Shown one piece after another: positions 1 to 9,359 of a DNA stretch of 64,000 nucleotides. Within the stretch, counting starts at the first letter, position 1, and each line of letters starts with the position of its first letter. The notes under the pieces were generated by a model, which searched no databases, was not told where the DNA came from, and was given only the letters and a program-made list of their open reading frames with translations. A program made the position numbers and the translations under genes. The DNA comes from Prostheceraeus crozeri (taxonomy: Eukaryota; Platyhelminthes; Polycladida; Euryleptidae), in NCBI GenBank assembly GCA_907163375.1, contig CAJQUW010015601.1:161001-225000 (forward strand), in the 5' to 3' direction.

Positions 1-1
1 T

Positions 2-2842
2 CAAAATACTTTTCCTAAAGATGATTATTTAGAATATAATAAATGGTATTTTAAAAATAAAGTACCCTTTACTATTTATTGTGATTTTGAAGCATATAAT
101 GTTAATATGACACAAAATCGAACGGAAAGTTCCAGGGCTTCACCCGATTCTGAAAATTATAATTCTGAAAATTATAATTCTGAAAATTATAATTCTAAAA
201 ATTATAATTCTGAAAATTATAATTCTGAAAATTATAATTCTGAAAAAAGTGCGCCTGAAAGAAGTGCGCCTGGAAAAAGTTCAACTGAACAAAGTAAAGA
301 AAAATATTTATTTGAACAAAAACCATTATGTTGGGGAATGTACATTCATTCAAATTATCCTGAATTATTTAAATCAGAATATTTACAATACTATGGTGAA
401 GACAGTTCAGAAATGTTTACAAAGAAAGTAGAAGAATTACAAGGACGTTTTTCACAATTGCTTGAAACAAATAAACCAATGATACCATTAACGGATGAAG
501 AAAGAAAAGAATTTTATGATGAAATAAATTGTTATTACTGTGGAAAAGGTTTTACAAATAAATATAAAACTGGCAGAGGTAGATATATTGATAAAGTAAA
601 AGATCATGATCATCTAAATGGATTATATAGAGGTGCAGCACATAATTCTTGTAATCTTAATGCTAATAAATTTAAATATAACTTTGTTCCTTTATATTTC
701 TATAATGGTTCTAAATATGATTTCCATCTAGTAATGAAAGATTTATTTTCATCTGAAAAATTACAACAACAAAAAATAAATGTACTATGTAAACAAGAAG
801 AAGAATATTTTTCAATGCAATTAGGTTGTATTAGAATTTTAGATGCATTTAGATTTTTTACTCCTTATTCATTAGATGTTATGGGAAAAACTTTGAAACC
901 TGAACAATGTAAAATATTAAATAAATATAATTTAAAACCTTTAAAAGGAATATTTCCGTATGAGTATATAGCCTGCGGCTCACAGTCGAAGACTGATATA
1001 ACTGGAGATAAAACCTGCGGTTCACAGTCGAAGACTGATTTTAATTCTGTGAATAAAATTATGGAAGAAAAACAACTTCCTCCAATAAATAAATTTAAAT
1101 CAACATTAAAACAATCACAATTATCTGACGAAGACTATGCAGAAGCTGAAAAGAATTGGAGAGAGTTAAATTGTAAAACAATGTATGATTATACAATGAA
1201 ATATCTACAGATAGATGTATTAATACTAGCTGATCTTTTTGAAAACTTTCGTGATATGTGTTTAGAATATTACGGAATAGATCCATGTTATTGTTATTCT
1301 ACACCAGGTTTAACATGGCTAGCAGGATTAAAACATACAAATGTTCAAGCCGATGGCTCTAGGACAAAGTCCGTTAAACTTAAACATTATAAAGAAAATA
1401 CATATGATAAATTATTATTTTTTGAATCTGGAATTAGAGGTGGAGTTTCATCAGTTTTAGGTAATAGATATGTTAAATGTTATAATAAGAAAGTAAATCC
1501 ACAAGAATATGGAATAATGAAACCTTTATCTCCAGAAGAAAAAGAAAAAATATTAGAAATTTTTCGAACGAAACGAGAAGGAGTAGAACGTGAAAATGCA
1601 ATTGATGAATTCATGAGAGAAAACTATTTATTATATTATGATTTTAATAGCTTATATTCTTCTTGCATGATACAAGAATTACCAACAGGTGAAATGACAT
1701 GGTGTAATAATCTTGTTTATCAAAGAACATATGATGGTGAAAATAATTTTGGTTATGTATATGAAGTTGATTTAGTATATCCTGATTATATAAAAGACGC
1801 AACAAAATATTATCCTTTCTGCCCAGAAAACAAAATTCCCAATATAGAAGATTTTTCAGATTATCAAAAATCTATAATTCCGAAAAAATACAGACCAACA
1901 AAAAAACTTATGTTAACACAAAGCAATAAAGGAAAGTATGTTGTTGAAGGAAGAATGCTAGATTGGTATTTAAATCATGGCATGATTCTCACCAAAATAC
2001 ATCGAAAACTAGAGTATAGAAAATCTAAATGGTTAAAAAATTATATAGAGTTCAATATTGAAAAACGTAAAATAGCTAAAAGAAATAAAGATGATTTTGG
2101 AAACGTTTTCTTCAAATTAATGAATAATGCATTTTATGGTAAGACTTTAGAAAATGTACGTAATAGACAAAATATTGAAATAGTTTATGATAGAGATAGA
2201 TTTCAAAATTTAACAAGGAAACCTACATATAAAAGAACTACTAGATTCAGTGATGAACTTTGTGCTGTTCATCTAAGAAGAAGCATTGTAAAACATGATA
2301 AGTTTAATTTCATTGGTTTCACTATATTAGAATTAGCTAAACTATTTATGTATAGTTTTATATATGATTATTTAGCACCTGCTTATGGCAAAAACTATAA
2401 ATTACACTTTACAGATACCGATTCTATTTTCTTAGAATTAACAGTACCATATGGTTCTTCACTTGATAAAGAAATTAATAAAATAAAAGATATTATTCAT
2501 CCTTCTGATTTATGTAAAGTAAAAGATGAATTAGAAGGAAATGAAGATTTCATAACAGAAGCTATATTTTTAAAATCTAAATGTTACTGTTATGATACAA
2601 CTAATAATATTAAAACACATAAAACATTAAAAGGAATTTCAAAGGCATCAGTGGCTAATCAAATAACATTTCAAGATTATAAAAATGCATTATTTAATAA
2701 TGAAATAAAAACAGCATATAATTATAGACTTAATTCAAAGAAACATAAAATGTATTTAAAAGAAGAACATAAATTAGCATTAGATCCATTTGATGATAAA
2801 AGAAAAATTTTACCTGATGGAATAACTACTTTACCTTTTTAA
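2..2842 (+). CDS. polB: protein-primed family B DNA polymerase, 5' end outside window
   Basis: Replicates the element by protein priming. The frame is open from position 2. The exonuclease motif YCDFEAYN is encoded at about 85-106, upstream of the first Met at 107, so the true start lies left of the window. Then come a low-complexity insert (SENYN repeats), a Cys/His cluster (CYYCGKGF...KVKDHDHLNG...CNLN) typical of Polinton polymerases, exonuclease II (FYNGSKYDFHL), and palm motifs A (YYDFNSLYSSCM), B (KLMNNAFYGKTLENV) and C (FTDTDSIFLEL). The C-terminus ends LPDGITTLPF. Several short GC-rich hairpin repeats lie in frame inside it. Family identity is secure. Confidence 0.95.
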   Translation, partial: QNTFPKDDYLEYNKWYFKNKVPFTIYCDFEAYNVNMTQNRTESSRASPDSENYNSENYNSENYNSKNYNSENYNSENYNSEKSAPERSAPGKSSTEQSKEKYLFEQKPLCWGMYIHSNYPELFKSEYLQYYGEDSSEMFTKKVEELQGRFSQLLETNKPMIPLTDEERKEFYDEINCYYCGKGFTNKYKTGRGRYIDKVKDHDHLNGLYRGAAHNSCNLNANKFKYNFVPLYFYNGSKYDFHLVMKDLFSSEKLQQQKINVLCKQEEEYFSMQLGCIRILDAFRFFTPYSLDVMGKTLKPEQCKILNKYNLKPLKGIFPYEYIACGSQSKTDITGDKTCGSQSKTDFNSVNKIMEEKQLPPINKFKSTLKQSQLSDEDYAEAEKNWRELNCKTMYDYTMKYLQIDVLILADLFENFRDMCLEYYGIDPCYCYSTPGLTWLAGLKHTNVQADGSRTKSVKLKHYKENTYDKLLFFESGIRGGVSSVLGNRYVKCYNKKVNPQEYGIMKPLSPEEKEKILEIFRTKREGVERENAIDEFMRENYLLYYDFNSLYSSCMIQELPTGEMTWCNNLVYQRTYDGENNFGYVYEVDLVYPDYIKDATKYYPFCPENKIPNIEDFSDYQKSIIPKKYRPTKKLMLTQSNKGKYVVEGRMLDWYLNHGMILTKIHRKLEYRKSKWLKNYIEFNIEKRKIAKRNKDDFGNVFFKLMNNAFYGKTLENVRNRQNIEIVYDRDRFQNLTRKPTYKRTTRFSDELCAVHLRRSIVKHDKFNFIGFTILELAKLFMYSFIYDYLAPAYGKNYKLHFTDTDSIFLELTVPYGSSLDKEINKIKDIIHPSDLCKVKDELEGNEDFITEAIFLKSKCYCYDTTNNIKTHKTLKGISKASVANQITFQDYKNALFNNEIKTAYNYRLNSKKHKMYLKEEHKLALDPFDDKRKILPDGITTLPF
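124..145 (+). repeat. double-hairpin element 1, inside polB
   Basis: Two adjacent small hairpins: GGAA/TTCC (124-133) and GGG/CCC around CTTCA (135-145). They are GC-rich in an AT-rich gene and read through in frame. Related to the copies at 970, 1012, 1348, 3766, 6894 and 6996. Confidence 0.6.
149..238 (+). repeat. 15-bp minisatellite encoding SENYN, six units
   Basis: Six head-to-tail copies of tctgaaaattataat (one has aaa for gaa) at 149, 164, 179, 194, 209 and 224, all in the polymerase frame. They fall between the exonuclease I motif and the next conserved block, where a length-variable loop would be tolerated. Confidence 0.9.
970..995 (+). repeat. double-hairpin element 2, inside polB
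   Basis: Hairpin AGCC-TGC-GGCT (970-980) followed after CA by CAGTC-GAA-GACTG (983-995). In frame in the polymerase. The neighbouring copy at 1012 has A-T in place of a G-C pair in both arms of the first stem, a compensating change that supports the fold. Confidence 0.75.
1012..1037 (+). repeat. double-hairpin element 3, inside polB
   Basis: Hairpin AACC-TGC-GGTT (1012-1022) then CAGTC-GAA-GACTG (1025-1037). It follows copy 2 after a 16-bp spacer, and both are in frame. The first stem differs from copy 2 by a paired substitution. Confidence 0.75.
1348..1372 (+). repeat. double-hairpin element 4, inside polB
   Basis: AGCC-GAT-GGCT (1348-1358) then GGAC-AAA-GTCC (1362-1372). Same two-hairpin plan with different stem sequence, again in frame in the polymerase gene. 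Confidence 0.7.
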
Positions 2843-2965
2843 TTTTCTAATTTCTATTTTCTAAATATAACAATATAAAAATATAAAAATATAAAATATT
2901 ATAAAATATTATAAAATAATATAATAATATAACATAAAATAATAATATAAAATTATCATATAAAA

Positions 2966-3781
2966 ATGGATAAAGTTAGAGCTGATAATTTTAAAAGAAT
3001 AAAACAATTAGACGAATTAATAAAACAAAGAAATATTATGAAAGAAAATCATCTTCAACATAGAATGACAAAAGCTGGTATTCAATCTGATATGTTTGAT
3101 AAATTAAAATTAACTGAAGAAGTAAAAACTGATTATGAAAAAACTGTCGAACCATTTAAAACTCTTGAAAAGGAACTTAATGAAAAACGTGTTGATATAG
3201 CGGATCCTGTACTTAAAACACTATTAGATGACTATGGTTTATTAGAGGCAAACATAGATAAAAAATTACCAAAATCTATGTTATTCGAACATTCTACTTT
3301 CTTTTTAGATAAAAAATTATTTGCAAGATTTTATCTTGGTGGTAAAGAAATATTTCCACAACCTTTACGAGGATTAATTTTTACTCCAGATAAAAAACCT
3401 ATTAGTTTAGATAGAAATTTTGTTGATCTTTTAAGAGGAGCAGATTTAAAAAATTATGCTGTAGAAGATCTAATAAAATATAAAACTATATTAGATAGAG
3501 TAGGTGTAGTAAAATCTCTAAGACGTTATAAACAATTAGAAAATTTATTATCAACGGGAGTTAAAGTAGGGAAAGGTTTATCTGAAAAACAGAAAACAGA
3601 AACAACTGTATTTTTACCAGATGATCCACAAGAATTACTAAATAGATTAAATATTTTAATATCGGCAATAAAAGAAGGACATAATTCTAGTTTTAATGAA
3701 ATTCATGCTATATTGAAAAGACTGTTAGAAAAGAAGATTCTAAATGAAGAGGATTATAAAAGTATAACCGGTCATCTCTGA
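2966..3781 (+). CDS. hypothetical protein of AT-rich Polinton-like element (271 aa)
   Basis: Function unknown. It starts MDKVRADNFKRIKQLDELIK, is rich in charged helices with likely coiled-coil near the N-terminus, and has a compact middle block (FARFYLGGKEIFPQPL). It follows polB by 123 bp of almost pure A+T and precedes the next gene by 125 bp, all on one strand. The last codons and stop lie inside a 37-bp hairpin repeat, so the C-terminal TGHL comes from the repeat. Its place between polB and capsid-associated genes hints at a virion or packaging role, but no domain is recognised. Confidence 0.75.
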   Translation: MDKVRADNFKRIKQLDELIKQRNIMKENHLQHRMTKAGIQSDMFDKLKLTEEVKTDYEKTVEPFKTLEKELNEKRVDIADPVLKTLLDDYGLLEANIDKKLPKSMLFEHSTFFLDKKLFARFYLGGKEIFPQPLRGLIFTPDKKPISLDRNFVDLLRGADLKNYAVEDLIKYKTILDRVGVVKSLRRYKQLENLLSTGVKVGKGLSEKQKTETTVFLPDDPQELLNRLNILISAIKEGHNSSFNEIHAILKRLLEKKILNEEDYKSITGHL

Positions 3782-3839
3782 TGTCCTCCAGGGCTTCGCC
3801 CGAACCGGTCATCTCTGATGTCCTCCAGGGCTTCGCCCG
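3766..3839 (+). repeat. two tandem double-hairpin units (37 bp each)
   Basis: Two identical 37-bp units, 3766-3802 and 3803-3839. Each has CATC-TCT-GATG followed by GGGC-TTC-GCCC. The first unit supplies the stop of the preceding gene; the second lies in the intergenic gap. Confidence 0.85.
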
Positions 3840-3906
3840 TAGCTGAAATATGTTGTTGTTTTTAATTTTTTATAAAAAAATATTTATTTAAAATTTTAAC
3901 TAAAAA

Positions 3907-4695
3907 ATGTGTTCAGCAGATTTAGACAAAATTAATAATCATTTAGAAAATCTAACAGAGATTTTGGGTTCATCAAAATTTAGTACGACGTTAAAAATTA
4001 TAACAACTACTTCATCACACACTTGTAATTTAGAACCCATTCTACATTTGGAACAAAATAAAAATTATCAAATTGCATTGACTAGTTTCTCTACATTTAA
4101 CACTATTCAAAACGTTATCAAAGATGTGAATGATCAATTTAGATATTCTACTGATAAAGGCAAAACATGGAAAATATTAACTTTTCTTCCTGGTTCTTAC
4201 GAAGTTGAATCAATATCAAATGAAATTAAGAGACATTTAGGTATACCATTTAAAGATAAGAAACAATTACATTTTGCAGTTGAACCGGCAGTTAATAAAT
4301 TTTCTCTTACTTTAGACGAAAATCATCAAGTTGATTTTAATCATGATAGATCATTGTCAAAGCTATTAGGATTTAATAAACAAACCTATAGTCAAGGTTA
4401 TCATTTAGGTGAGAAGATTCCAAAAATAACTGAAATAAATTCAATTGTTGTACATTGTGACATTATTGAAGGAGGATATATAAATGGTAAATTGTCAAAT
4501 TTAATATTCAGTTTTCCAGCTTTTACTGTACCCATTGGTTATAGATTAAATGTATTTCCACAAACATTAATATATTTCCCTATTACAAGAAAAACTATTA
4601 ACAACATTAACATTAGAATCACTGATGAGAAAGGACAAGAAATAAATTTTGGAGGTGAAGAGATTATGATAGATCTTTTGGTTCGGGAGGTATAA
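3907..4695 (+). CDS. capsid-associated protein family, short form (262 aa)
   Basis: Related in plan to the genes at 35876 and 37678: a central LLGF motif (KLLGFNKQTYSQGYHLGEK) and a C-terminal beta-rich block (NINIRITDEKGQEINFGGEE). Proteins of this shape recur next to capsid genes in animal Polinton/adintovirus-like elements; a minor capsid, penton or fiber role is my inference. The start at 3907 opens the frame after an AT-rich gap. The last residues overlap a small GC-rich hairpin. Family membership is moderately secure; function is not. Confidence 0.7.
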   Translation: MCSADLDKINNHLENLTEILGSSKFSTTLKIITTTSSHTCNLEPILHLEQNKNYQIALTSFSTFNTIQNVIKDVNDQFRYSTDKGKTWKILTFLPGSYEVESISNEIKRHLGIPFKDKKQLHFAVEPAVNKFSLTLDENHQVDFNHDRSLSKLLGFNKQTYSQGYHLGEKIPKITEINSIVVHCDIIEGGYINGKLSNLIFSFPAFTVPIGYRLNVFPQTLIYFPITRKTINNINIRITDEKGQEINFGGEEIMIDLLVREV

Positions 4696-4701
4696 ACTCC
4701 C
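4685..4701 (+). repeat. small GC-rich hairpin at gene end
   Basis: GGGAG (4685-4689) and CTCCC (4697-4701) around gtataaa, overlapping the last codons and stop of the preceding gene. A degenerate second copy follows at about 4703-4718. Confidence 0.55.
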
Positions 4702-4877
4702 GTTCGAGAGGTATAAACTTTTACGCTACAATAGAGAAGTTTAATTTTTTTTATCATTTTCATTATTAATCTTATTAATCTTATTAATCTTATTATTAGA
4801 AACAAAAAATAAAAAAAAATAAACTTAAATTAAAATTTTATTTTTATTTTTTTGTTTCTAAAAACACTAATTCAATA

Positions 4878-5666
4878 ATGGATGAATTTATTACTTTAAA
4901 AATGAATGAAATGTCTTTAAATAAAAAAAAACTTAAATTTAATCATCATCCAAATTTATCTAATAAAGTTTTAGCAGTTATTTGCGGAAGATCAGGATGT
5001 GGAAAAACATATCTATTATTTAAAATTTTAACGACTCCAAATTTTTTGGATTATAACAATCTTATAATTTATACAACAACGGCAGAACAACCCGTCTATC
5101 AATTTTTAAAATATGGATTTGAAAATAATCTTACAAAAACAGCAATTGCTTCTCTATTCGAAGAATATGAAAAATCTGAATATGAAGAAGAAATAAATTT
5201 GTGGTGTGAAGAAGCAGCAAAAAATAAACAATTAGTTGAATCCAATAAAAATAAACATATAAAAATACAATTAATAGATGATAGTGGTAATATGCAAGAT
5301 CCTAGTAAACTAGATAAAACAATGAAACATTGTGTAATTTTTGATGATTGTGTTAATGACAGAAATCAGTCAGTTCAAAGAAATTATTTCACAAGAGGTA
5401 GACATAATAACTGTAGTGTATTTTATTTAACACAAAGTATGTATTCATTAGATGGAAGTGTTATTAGAAAGAATGCAAATATATTTATACTATTTGAAAT
5501 AAATGCAAGAAACTTAAGTGATTTGTTAAGAGATTTATGTATAAGAGATAAAGATGAATTTAAACAATCGTGTAATAATGCTTGGTCAAAAGATTATGGA
5601 TTTATCACAATTAATATTGATAAAAAAATTCATGAAAGAGTTATCGAACAATTGTTTACCGAGTAA
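4878..5666 (+). CDS. ATP: genome-packaging ATPase (FtsK/HerA, A32-like)
   Basis: Powers DNA entry into the capsid in Polintons and related viruses. Walker A is AVICGRSGCGKTYL (about residues 34-47). Walker B is HCVIFDDCVND with two acidic residues (about 153-163), and a sensor-like VFYLTQSMYS follows (about 178-187). Length of 262 aa is normal for the family. It follows the capsid-associated gene by 182 bp on the same strand, the usual Polinton clustering. The start at 4878 is the first Met after an A/T-rich leader. Sequence differs strongly from the ATPase at 27301, so the two elements belong to different lineages. Confidence 0.92.
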   Translation: MDEFITLKMNEMSLNKKKLKFNHHPNLSNKVLAVICGRSGCGKTYLLFKILTTPNFLDYNNLIIYTTTAEQPVYQFLKYGFENNLTKTAIASLFEEYEKSEYEEEINLWCEEAAKNKQLVESNKNKHIKIQLIDDSGNMQDPSKLDKTMKHCVIFDDCVNDRNQSVQRNYFTRGRHNNCSVFYLTQSMYSLDGSVIRKNANIFILFEINARNLSDLLRDLCIRDKDEFKQSCNNAWSKDYGFITINIDKKIHERVIEQLFTE

Positions 5667-5834
5667 TAAAAATATACAAATATAATGTTTTAATATTTTA
5701 TTTTTTATTATCAGCTTTAATTTTGTCTATTTTTTTTAAATATAATATTTGAATTTTGTGGTAACATTGGTATACAGCAAAAACATTTTACTGAACAAAT
5801 TATTTTTTTATTGCTTTGTTGTTTGTAATCTTTT

Positions 5835-5924
5835 CGTTTAAAGTTTTCACGTTTAAAGTTTTCACGTTTAAAGTTTTCACGTTTAAAGTTTTCACGTTTA
5901 AAGTTTTCACGTTTAAAATTTTCC
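5835..5924 (+). repeat. 15-bp intergenic minisatellite, six units
   Basis: Units of cgtttaaagttttca at 5835, 5850, 5865, 5880, 5895 and 5910, the last diverged. It lies just past the 3' end of the minus-strand gene at 5929. Confidence 0.9.
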
Positions 5925-5928
5925 TGTT

Positions 5929-6687
5929 TTAAGTTTTGTTTAATAAAGTTTTGTTTAATAAAGTTTTGTCTAATAAAGTTTTGTCTAATAAAGTTTTTAG
6001 CTCTTCTAAAAAAATTTTTTCATTTTCTTCATTAAAAATTTTATCATCAATAAAAGTTTTACCATCACTAGAAATTTTACCATCCTTTTTATTTTTATCA
6101 TTAACTTTTTCTGTCTGTGATTGAAATGATATTTGATTTACTTCATTAGCTATTTGATCAAATTTTTCAATCTCATCTAACGTAATAACATTATCATCAC
6201 ATACTCTTTGAAAGTAGTAGTGTAGTTTATCATAGACTTCTTTAATATGTAAATGCTTAGTTTTTAATGATTTTCGTTTCTTTGATATTAAAGATTTATC
6301 TAACATTGTAACAAGTGAAGTTGCAAAAACACCCGTACCTGTTAAAGCTGTAGCAACTACTGGAATTACTAAAACACCTGAAGATATAACAATTGTTAAA
6401 GCACCTAAACTTATTGTTAAGAATATGCCAATTCCTTGTGTTACATTCTTAACTTTACTCCATCTCTTTCTTAATTTTTTATAATGCTCTAATCTTAATA
6501 ATAATTGGGATTCCTTATCTTTCATATAACGTACTCTATCTTTGTGTTTTTCAATATTTAATTCACTTATTTTTAATTGAGATAACGAAGGATATATTCT
6601 TGCGGTTCCTTCCATTTTTGTTTCATCCATTTCTGAAGTTCCTTCCACTTTTGTTTCTTCCATTTTTAAAGAAATATTTTTAGTCAC
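5929..6687 (-). CDS. membrane protein with two hydrophobic segments (252 aa)
   Basis: No enzyme motif. Charged coiled-coil-like flanks surround a long Gly/Ala/Val-rich hydrophobic stretch (about residues 85-125, including GIGIFLTISLGALTIVIS) that can form two membrane passes in a helical hairpin. The C-terminus is a run of LLDKT/LLNKT repeats from a minisatellite. It is the only minus-strand gene in this part of the element. I recall similar hydrophobic-hairpin proteins in cnidarian elements of this kind, but no function is established. A membrane-active accessory protein is a guess. Confidence 0.7.
   Translation of the reverse strand: MTKNISLKMEETKVEGTSEMDETKMEGTARIYPSLSQLKISELNIEKHKDRVRYMKDKESQLLLRLEHYKKLRKRWSKVKNVTQGIGIFLTISLGALTIVISSGVLVIPVVATALTGTGVFATSLVTMLDKSLISKKRKSLKTKHLHIKEVYDKLHYYFQRVCDDNVITLDEIEKFDQIANEVNQISFQSQTEKVNDKNKKDGKISSDGKTFIDDKIFNEENEKIFLEELKTLLDKTLLDKTLLNKTLLNKT
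5941..5993 (-). repeat. 15-bp coding minisatellite (LL-x-KT repeats)
   Basis: About 3.5 units of taataaagttttgtt/c, which on the minus strand encode the C-terminal LLDKT/LLNKT repeats of the adjoining gene. Same unit length as the minisatellites at 149 and 5835, with a different sequence. Confidence 0.85.
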
Positions 6688-6893
6688 ATGATATATTTTA
6701 AAAACCTGAAAGATGGATAAAATTCATGAATTTGAAATTCTCAACTTTTATGATTTTTTCGGTGTCCGGGTTTTCGGTGTCCTAGAACGGTCATGATTTA
6801 AGCAATGAAAAATGTCATAATCACAAATTTGAGATTCTTAACTTTTATGATTTTCGGTGTCCTGGAACGGTCATGATTTTGGGGGTGAAAATC

Positions 6894-6926
6894 GAACCGA
6901 AGGTTCTAGGGCTTCGCGCTTCGCCC
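6894..6926 (+). repeat. double-hairpin element 7
   Basis: GAACC-GAA-GGTTC (6894-6906) then GGGC...GCCC (6909-6926, with a duplicated cttcgcg in the loop). Noncoding copy of the family seen in polB. Confidence 0.7.
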
Positions 6927-6995
6927 GATTGTAATTCTCAAATTTGAGATTTTGAAAAATTTGAAAAATTGGGTATTTTTAAAAACACCCAAATC

Positions 6996-7021
6996 GGAGC
7001 GAAGCTCCTCTGGCTTTAGCC
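6996..7021 (+). repeat. double-hairpin element 8
   Basis: GGAGC-GAA-GCTCC (6996-7008) then GGCT-TT-AGCC (7012-7021). Same two-hairpin layout with perfect stems. Confidence 0.75.
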
Positions 7022-7588
7022 GATTTATGAATTTAGGTCTTCATAACCTGAAAAAGGGTTCAAATTCATGAATTTATGTTGTTTTTAAAAATACCATTTT
7101 TTGAAAAAATGGTACTTTTTGAATAGACTAAATTCATGAATTTAGGTCTTAAAAACCTGAAAAAGGGACTAAATTCATAAATTTATGTCGTTTTTAAAAG
7201 TACTAATTTTTTGATTTTATGGTGTCCTGGAACGGTCTTTTGCCCATTACTGACCGAGGTACCTTTTCTCGAAGAACATTGATTTTTCCATCAAACTTTT
7301 TGCACCAAACGAATCCTCTAGTGTGCTAGTTTATAAATCCGTAAAGAAAATTCAGTTTGGTGATGTTGCAAGTGAGCAATATTGATTTAAAAATATTTTT
7401 ATCCGTTTTTTCGACCAGAGTATTTGAATATTCCCAAAAATTTCATATGGATGCTGAAACCAGAAATTTTGTTAGGAATCGATGAAATTTCACAGCATAG
7501 GAGGGATCCATGCTCTTAACATCTATGCAAAAGAAATTTTTCATTTATATTAATTAACTCTCTCAAAATCTCCAAAAACCACGAGAAT

Positions 7589-8016
7589 GTCCTCTGACCG
7601 AGACCCTAAAAAATCTCGGTCAGAGGACAACGTTAAAATTGAAGATCTCAGTCAGAATACAAGGTTCTCGGTGAAAGGACATTGTAATGTATGTAATTAC
7701 ATTTAGATCACTTCGTCTTACGCATTCAAGTATTCGCCCTAACTTTCCAGTCTCATGAACCCAAATGCAGAAGCTGAAGATTTTCGTTTTCGACATCAAT
7801 TTGTCCTCTGACCGAGACCTTAAAAATCTCGGTCAGAGGACAAGGCGGGTCACGGTCAAAGGACATTATATGCAATACATTACATTTTGGTCTTCACTTT
7901 ACGCATGCAAGCATTCATCTTAAGTTTCCAGTCTCATCAGCAACCCAAATGCAGAAACCGAAGAGTTTCCTGTTCGACATCTATCTGACCGAGATCAATT
8001 TGTCCTCTGACCGAGA
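7589..8016. repeat. tandem palindromic repeats (gtcctctgaccgaga family)
   Basis: The 15-bp word gtcctctgaccgaga is followed by its exact reverse complement at 7589-7603/7614-7628 and at 7803-7817/7827-7841. A single arm lies at 8002-8016. The DNA between repeats (about 7675-7800 and 7855-8000) is a diverged tandem copy, so a unit of roughly 200 bp ending in a perfect hairpin has been duplicated. Confidence 0.8.
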
Positions 8017-9359
8017 TGTAGAAGAAAATGGCATTTTAAAAGTGCTAGATTTCTATGAAAAGTTTTTATTTGGTGTGGTCGCCACTAAGATTTTCGTGTT
8101 CAGCGTAAAAAAATGAGTATATACGCAAATTTTCACGGAAATCTGAGACCCAAAGTTGTAAAGACAGAAATGTTGTGGAATAAATTGGATTTACCCGTAT
8201 GCAAACTTTTACATATCTCTTAGAAAATAAGGTGTCACAGTCAATTAAAGAAGAGGAGCAACATATCGCTTCGGTTTGTTGATACTTTTATCATTGCTTT
8301 GTTTTTTGGACATTCCTTATGAAGAAAATAGCATTTCTTGATGTCTTAATCACACGCAACACTTCGCTAAATTTTTCTATCTATCGCAAATCTACTTTGA
8401 ACATCCTTTACTGTTCGTAGATACAAGATTTCAGTAATCATGAGTAATCATGAGTTCCCTGGGCTTTCTGCATTTTCTCAACATGGCAAGCTTTTCATCA
8501 AGAAATTGCTAAAATCAAACGCATTTTAACAAAGAGCAATTATTCAATATTTTATGTTGAAAAATAGTTGAACTAAATTGTGAATACATATCTCAACAAC
8601 GAAAGGAATAGGCAAGATTATGAGAACAAAATTACATGCAGTAATATAAACTGCATTATATCATCAAATTGAGAAAAAACGTTTGATCAAATTGTGATTG
8701 TGCTGAGCCAAAGATTGAAATTGTCGAATTAACTAATTAAGAATACACATTACAAAACTATCAAACTGACCAATGCAATAAAAACAAAGGGCATGAGGGG
8801 ATAAGTGGAATTCTGATCATGATGTTGTATCAATGCACATGTCAAGAGACTTCCTGTATAGAGCTCAATATATGGGCTTTGCAACAAATGAGTTGAAATC
8901 AAGAGGGATTAGGCATCAATTATTGGGCAACCAACACGAACACAATGGATTCCCAAAAATAATTCAAGATCAACACAACCTCAAATCAAAGCGATAATGA
9001 TCGAATGGAGATTTTGACACGATTCCCAGACATAGATATTTTGCAGATCGCCGAGACCTCTCTAAACAGTGCTTTCAGATTTCAGACACTGATATCAGTG
9101 CTTTCAGATTTTGGCAAGAAAAATGCTTAATATGTTTTCACGTAATATTTTGAAGCGGCTGAATGGCAGCCATTCTGCAAATAAGGACAGTTTACCAACT
9201 GAACGAAAAGAGCGTTAACTTCAAAGTATAAAACATTGAAGTGATAAAATGATGTGAAAATTGTATGTTGATCATATGTTTATGTTATATTTGAAACGTT
9301 TTGATGTTATGACTCTTTGCAAATCCAATATGAGAAATACATACTACTCATATTCACAG

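Larger units (their letters stand above)
1..7240. mobile_element. Polinton/adintovirus-like element, AT-rich, left end outside window
   Basis: Protein-primed PolB, a packaging ATPase, a protein of the family found beside Polinton capsid genes, and a two-hydrophobic-segment protein lie together in DNA far richer in A+T than the flanking host sequence. Integrase, capsid and protease genes are not in view and could lie left of the window. The reading frames seen here look whole, so the element seems fairly young. The right border is placed near 7240, where AT-rich repeats with the motif ggtgtcctggaacggtc stop. The other terminal repeat is outside the window, so the border is an inference. Confidence 0.8.
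6720..7240. repeat. right-end repeats of the AT-rich element
   Basis: Noncoding. The phrase ggtgtcctRgaacggtc recurs near 6775, 6847 and 7222. A block with aaattcatgaatttaggtc and acctgaaaaaggg occurs twice (about 7020-7075 and 7130-7185). The AT-rich composition ends here, so this is read as the terminal repeat of the element. Confidence 0.55.
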
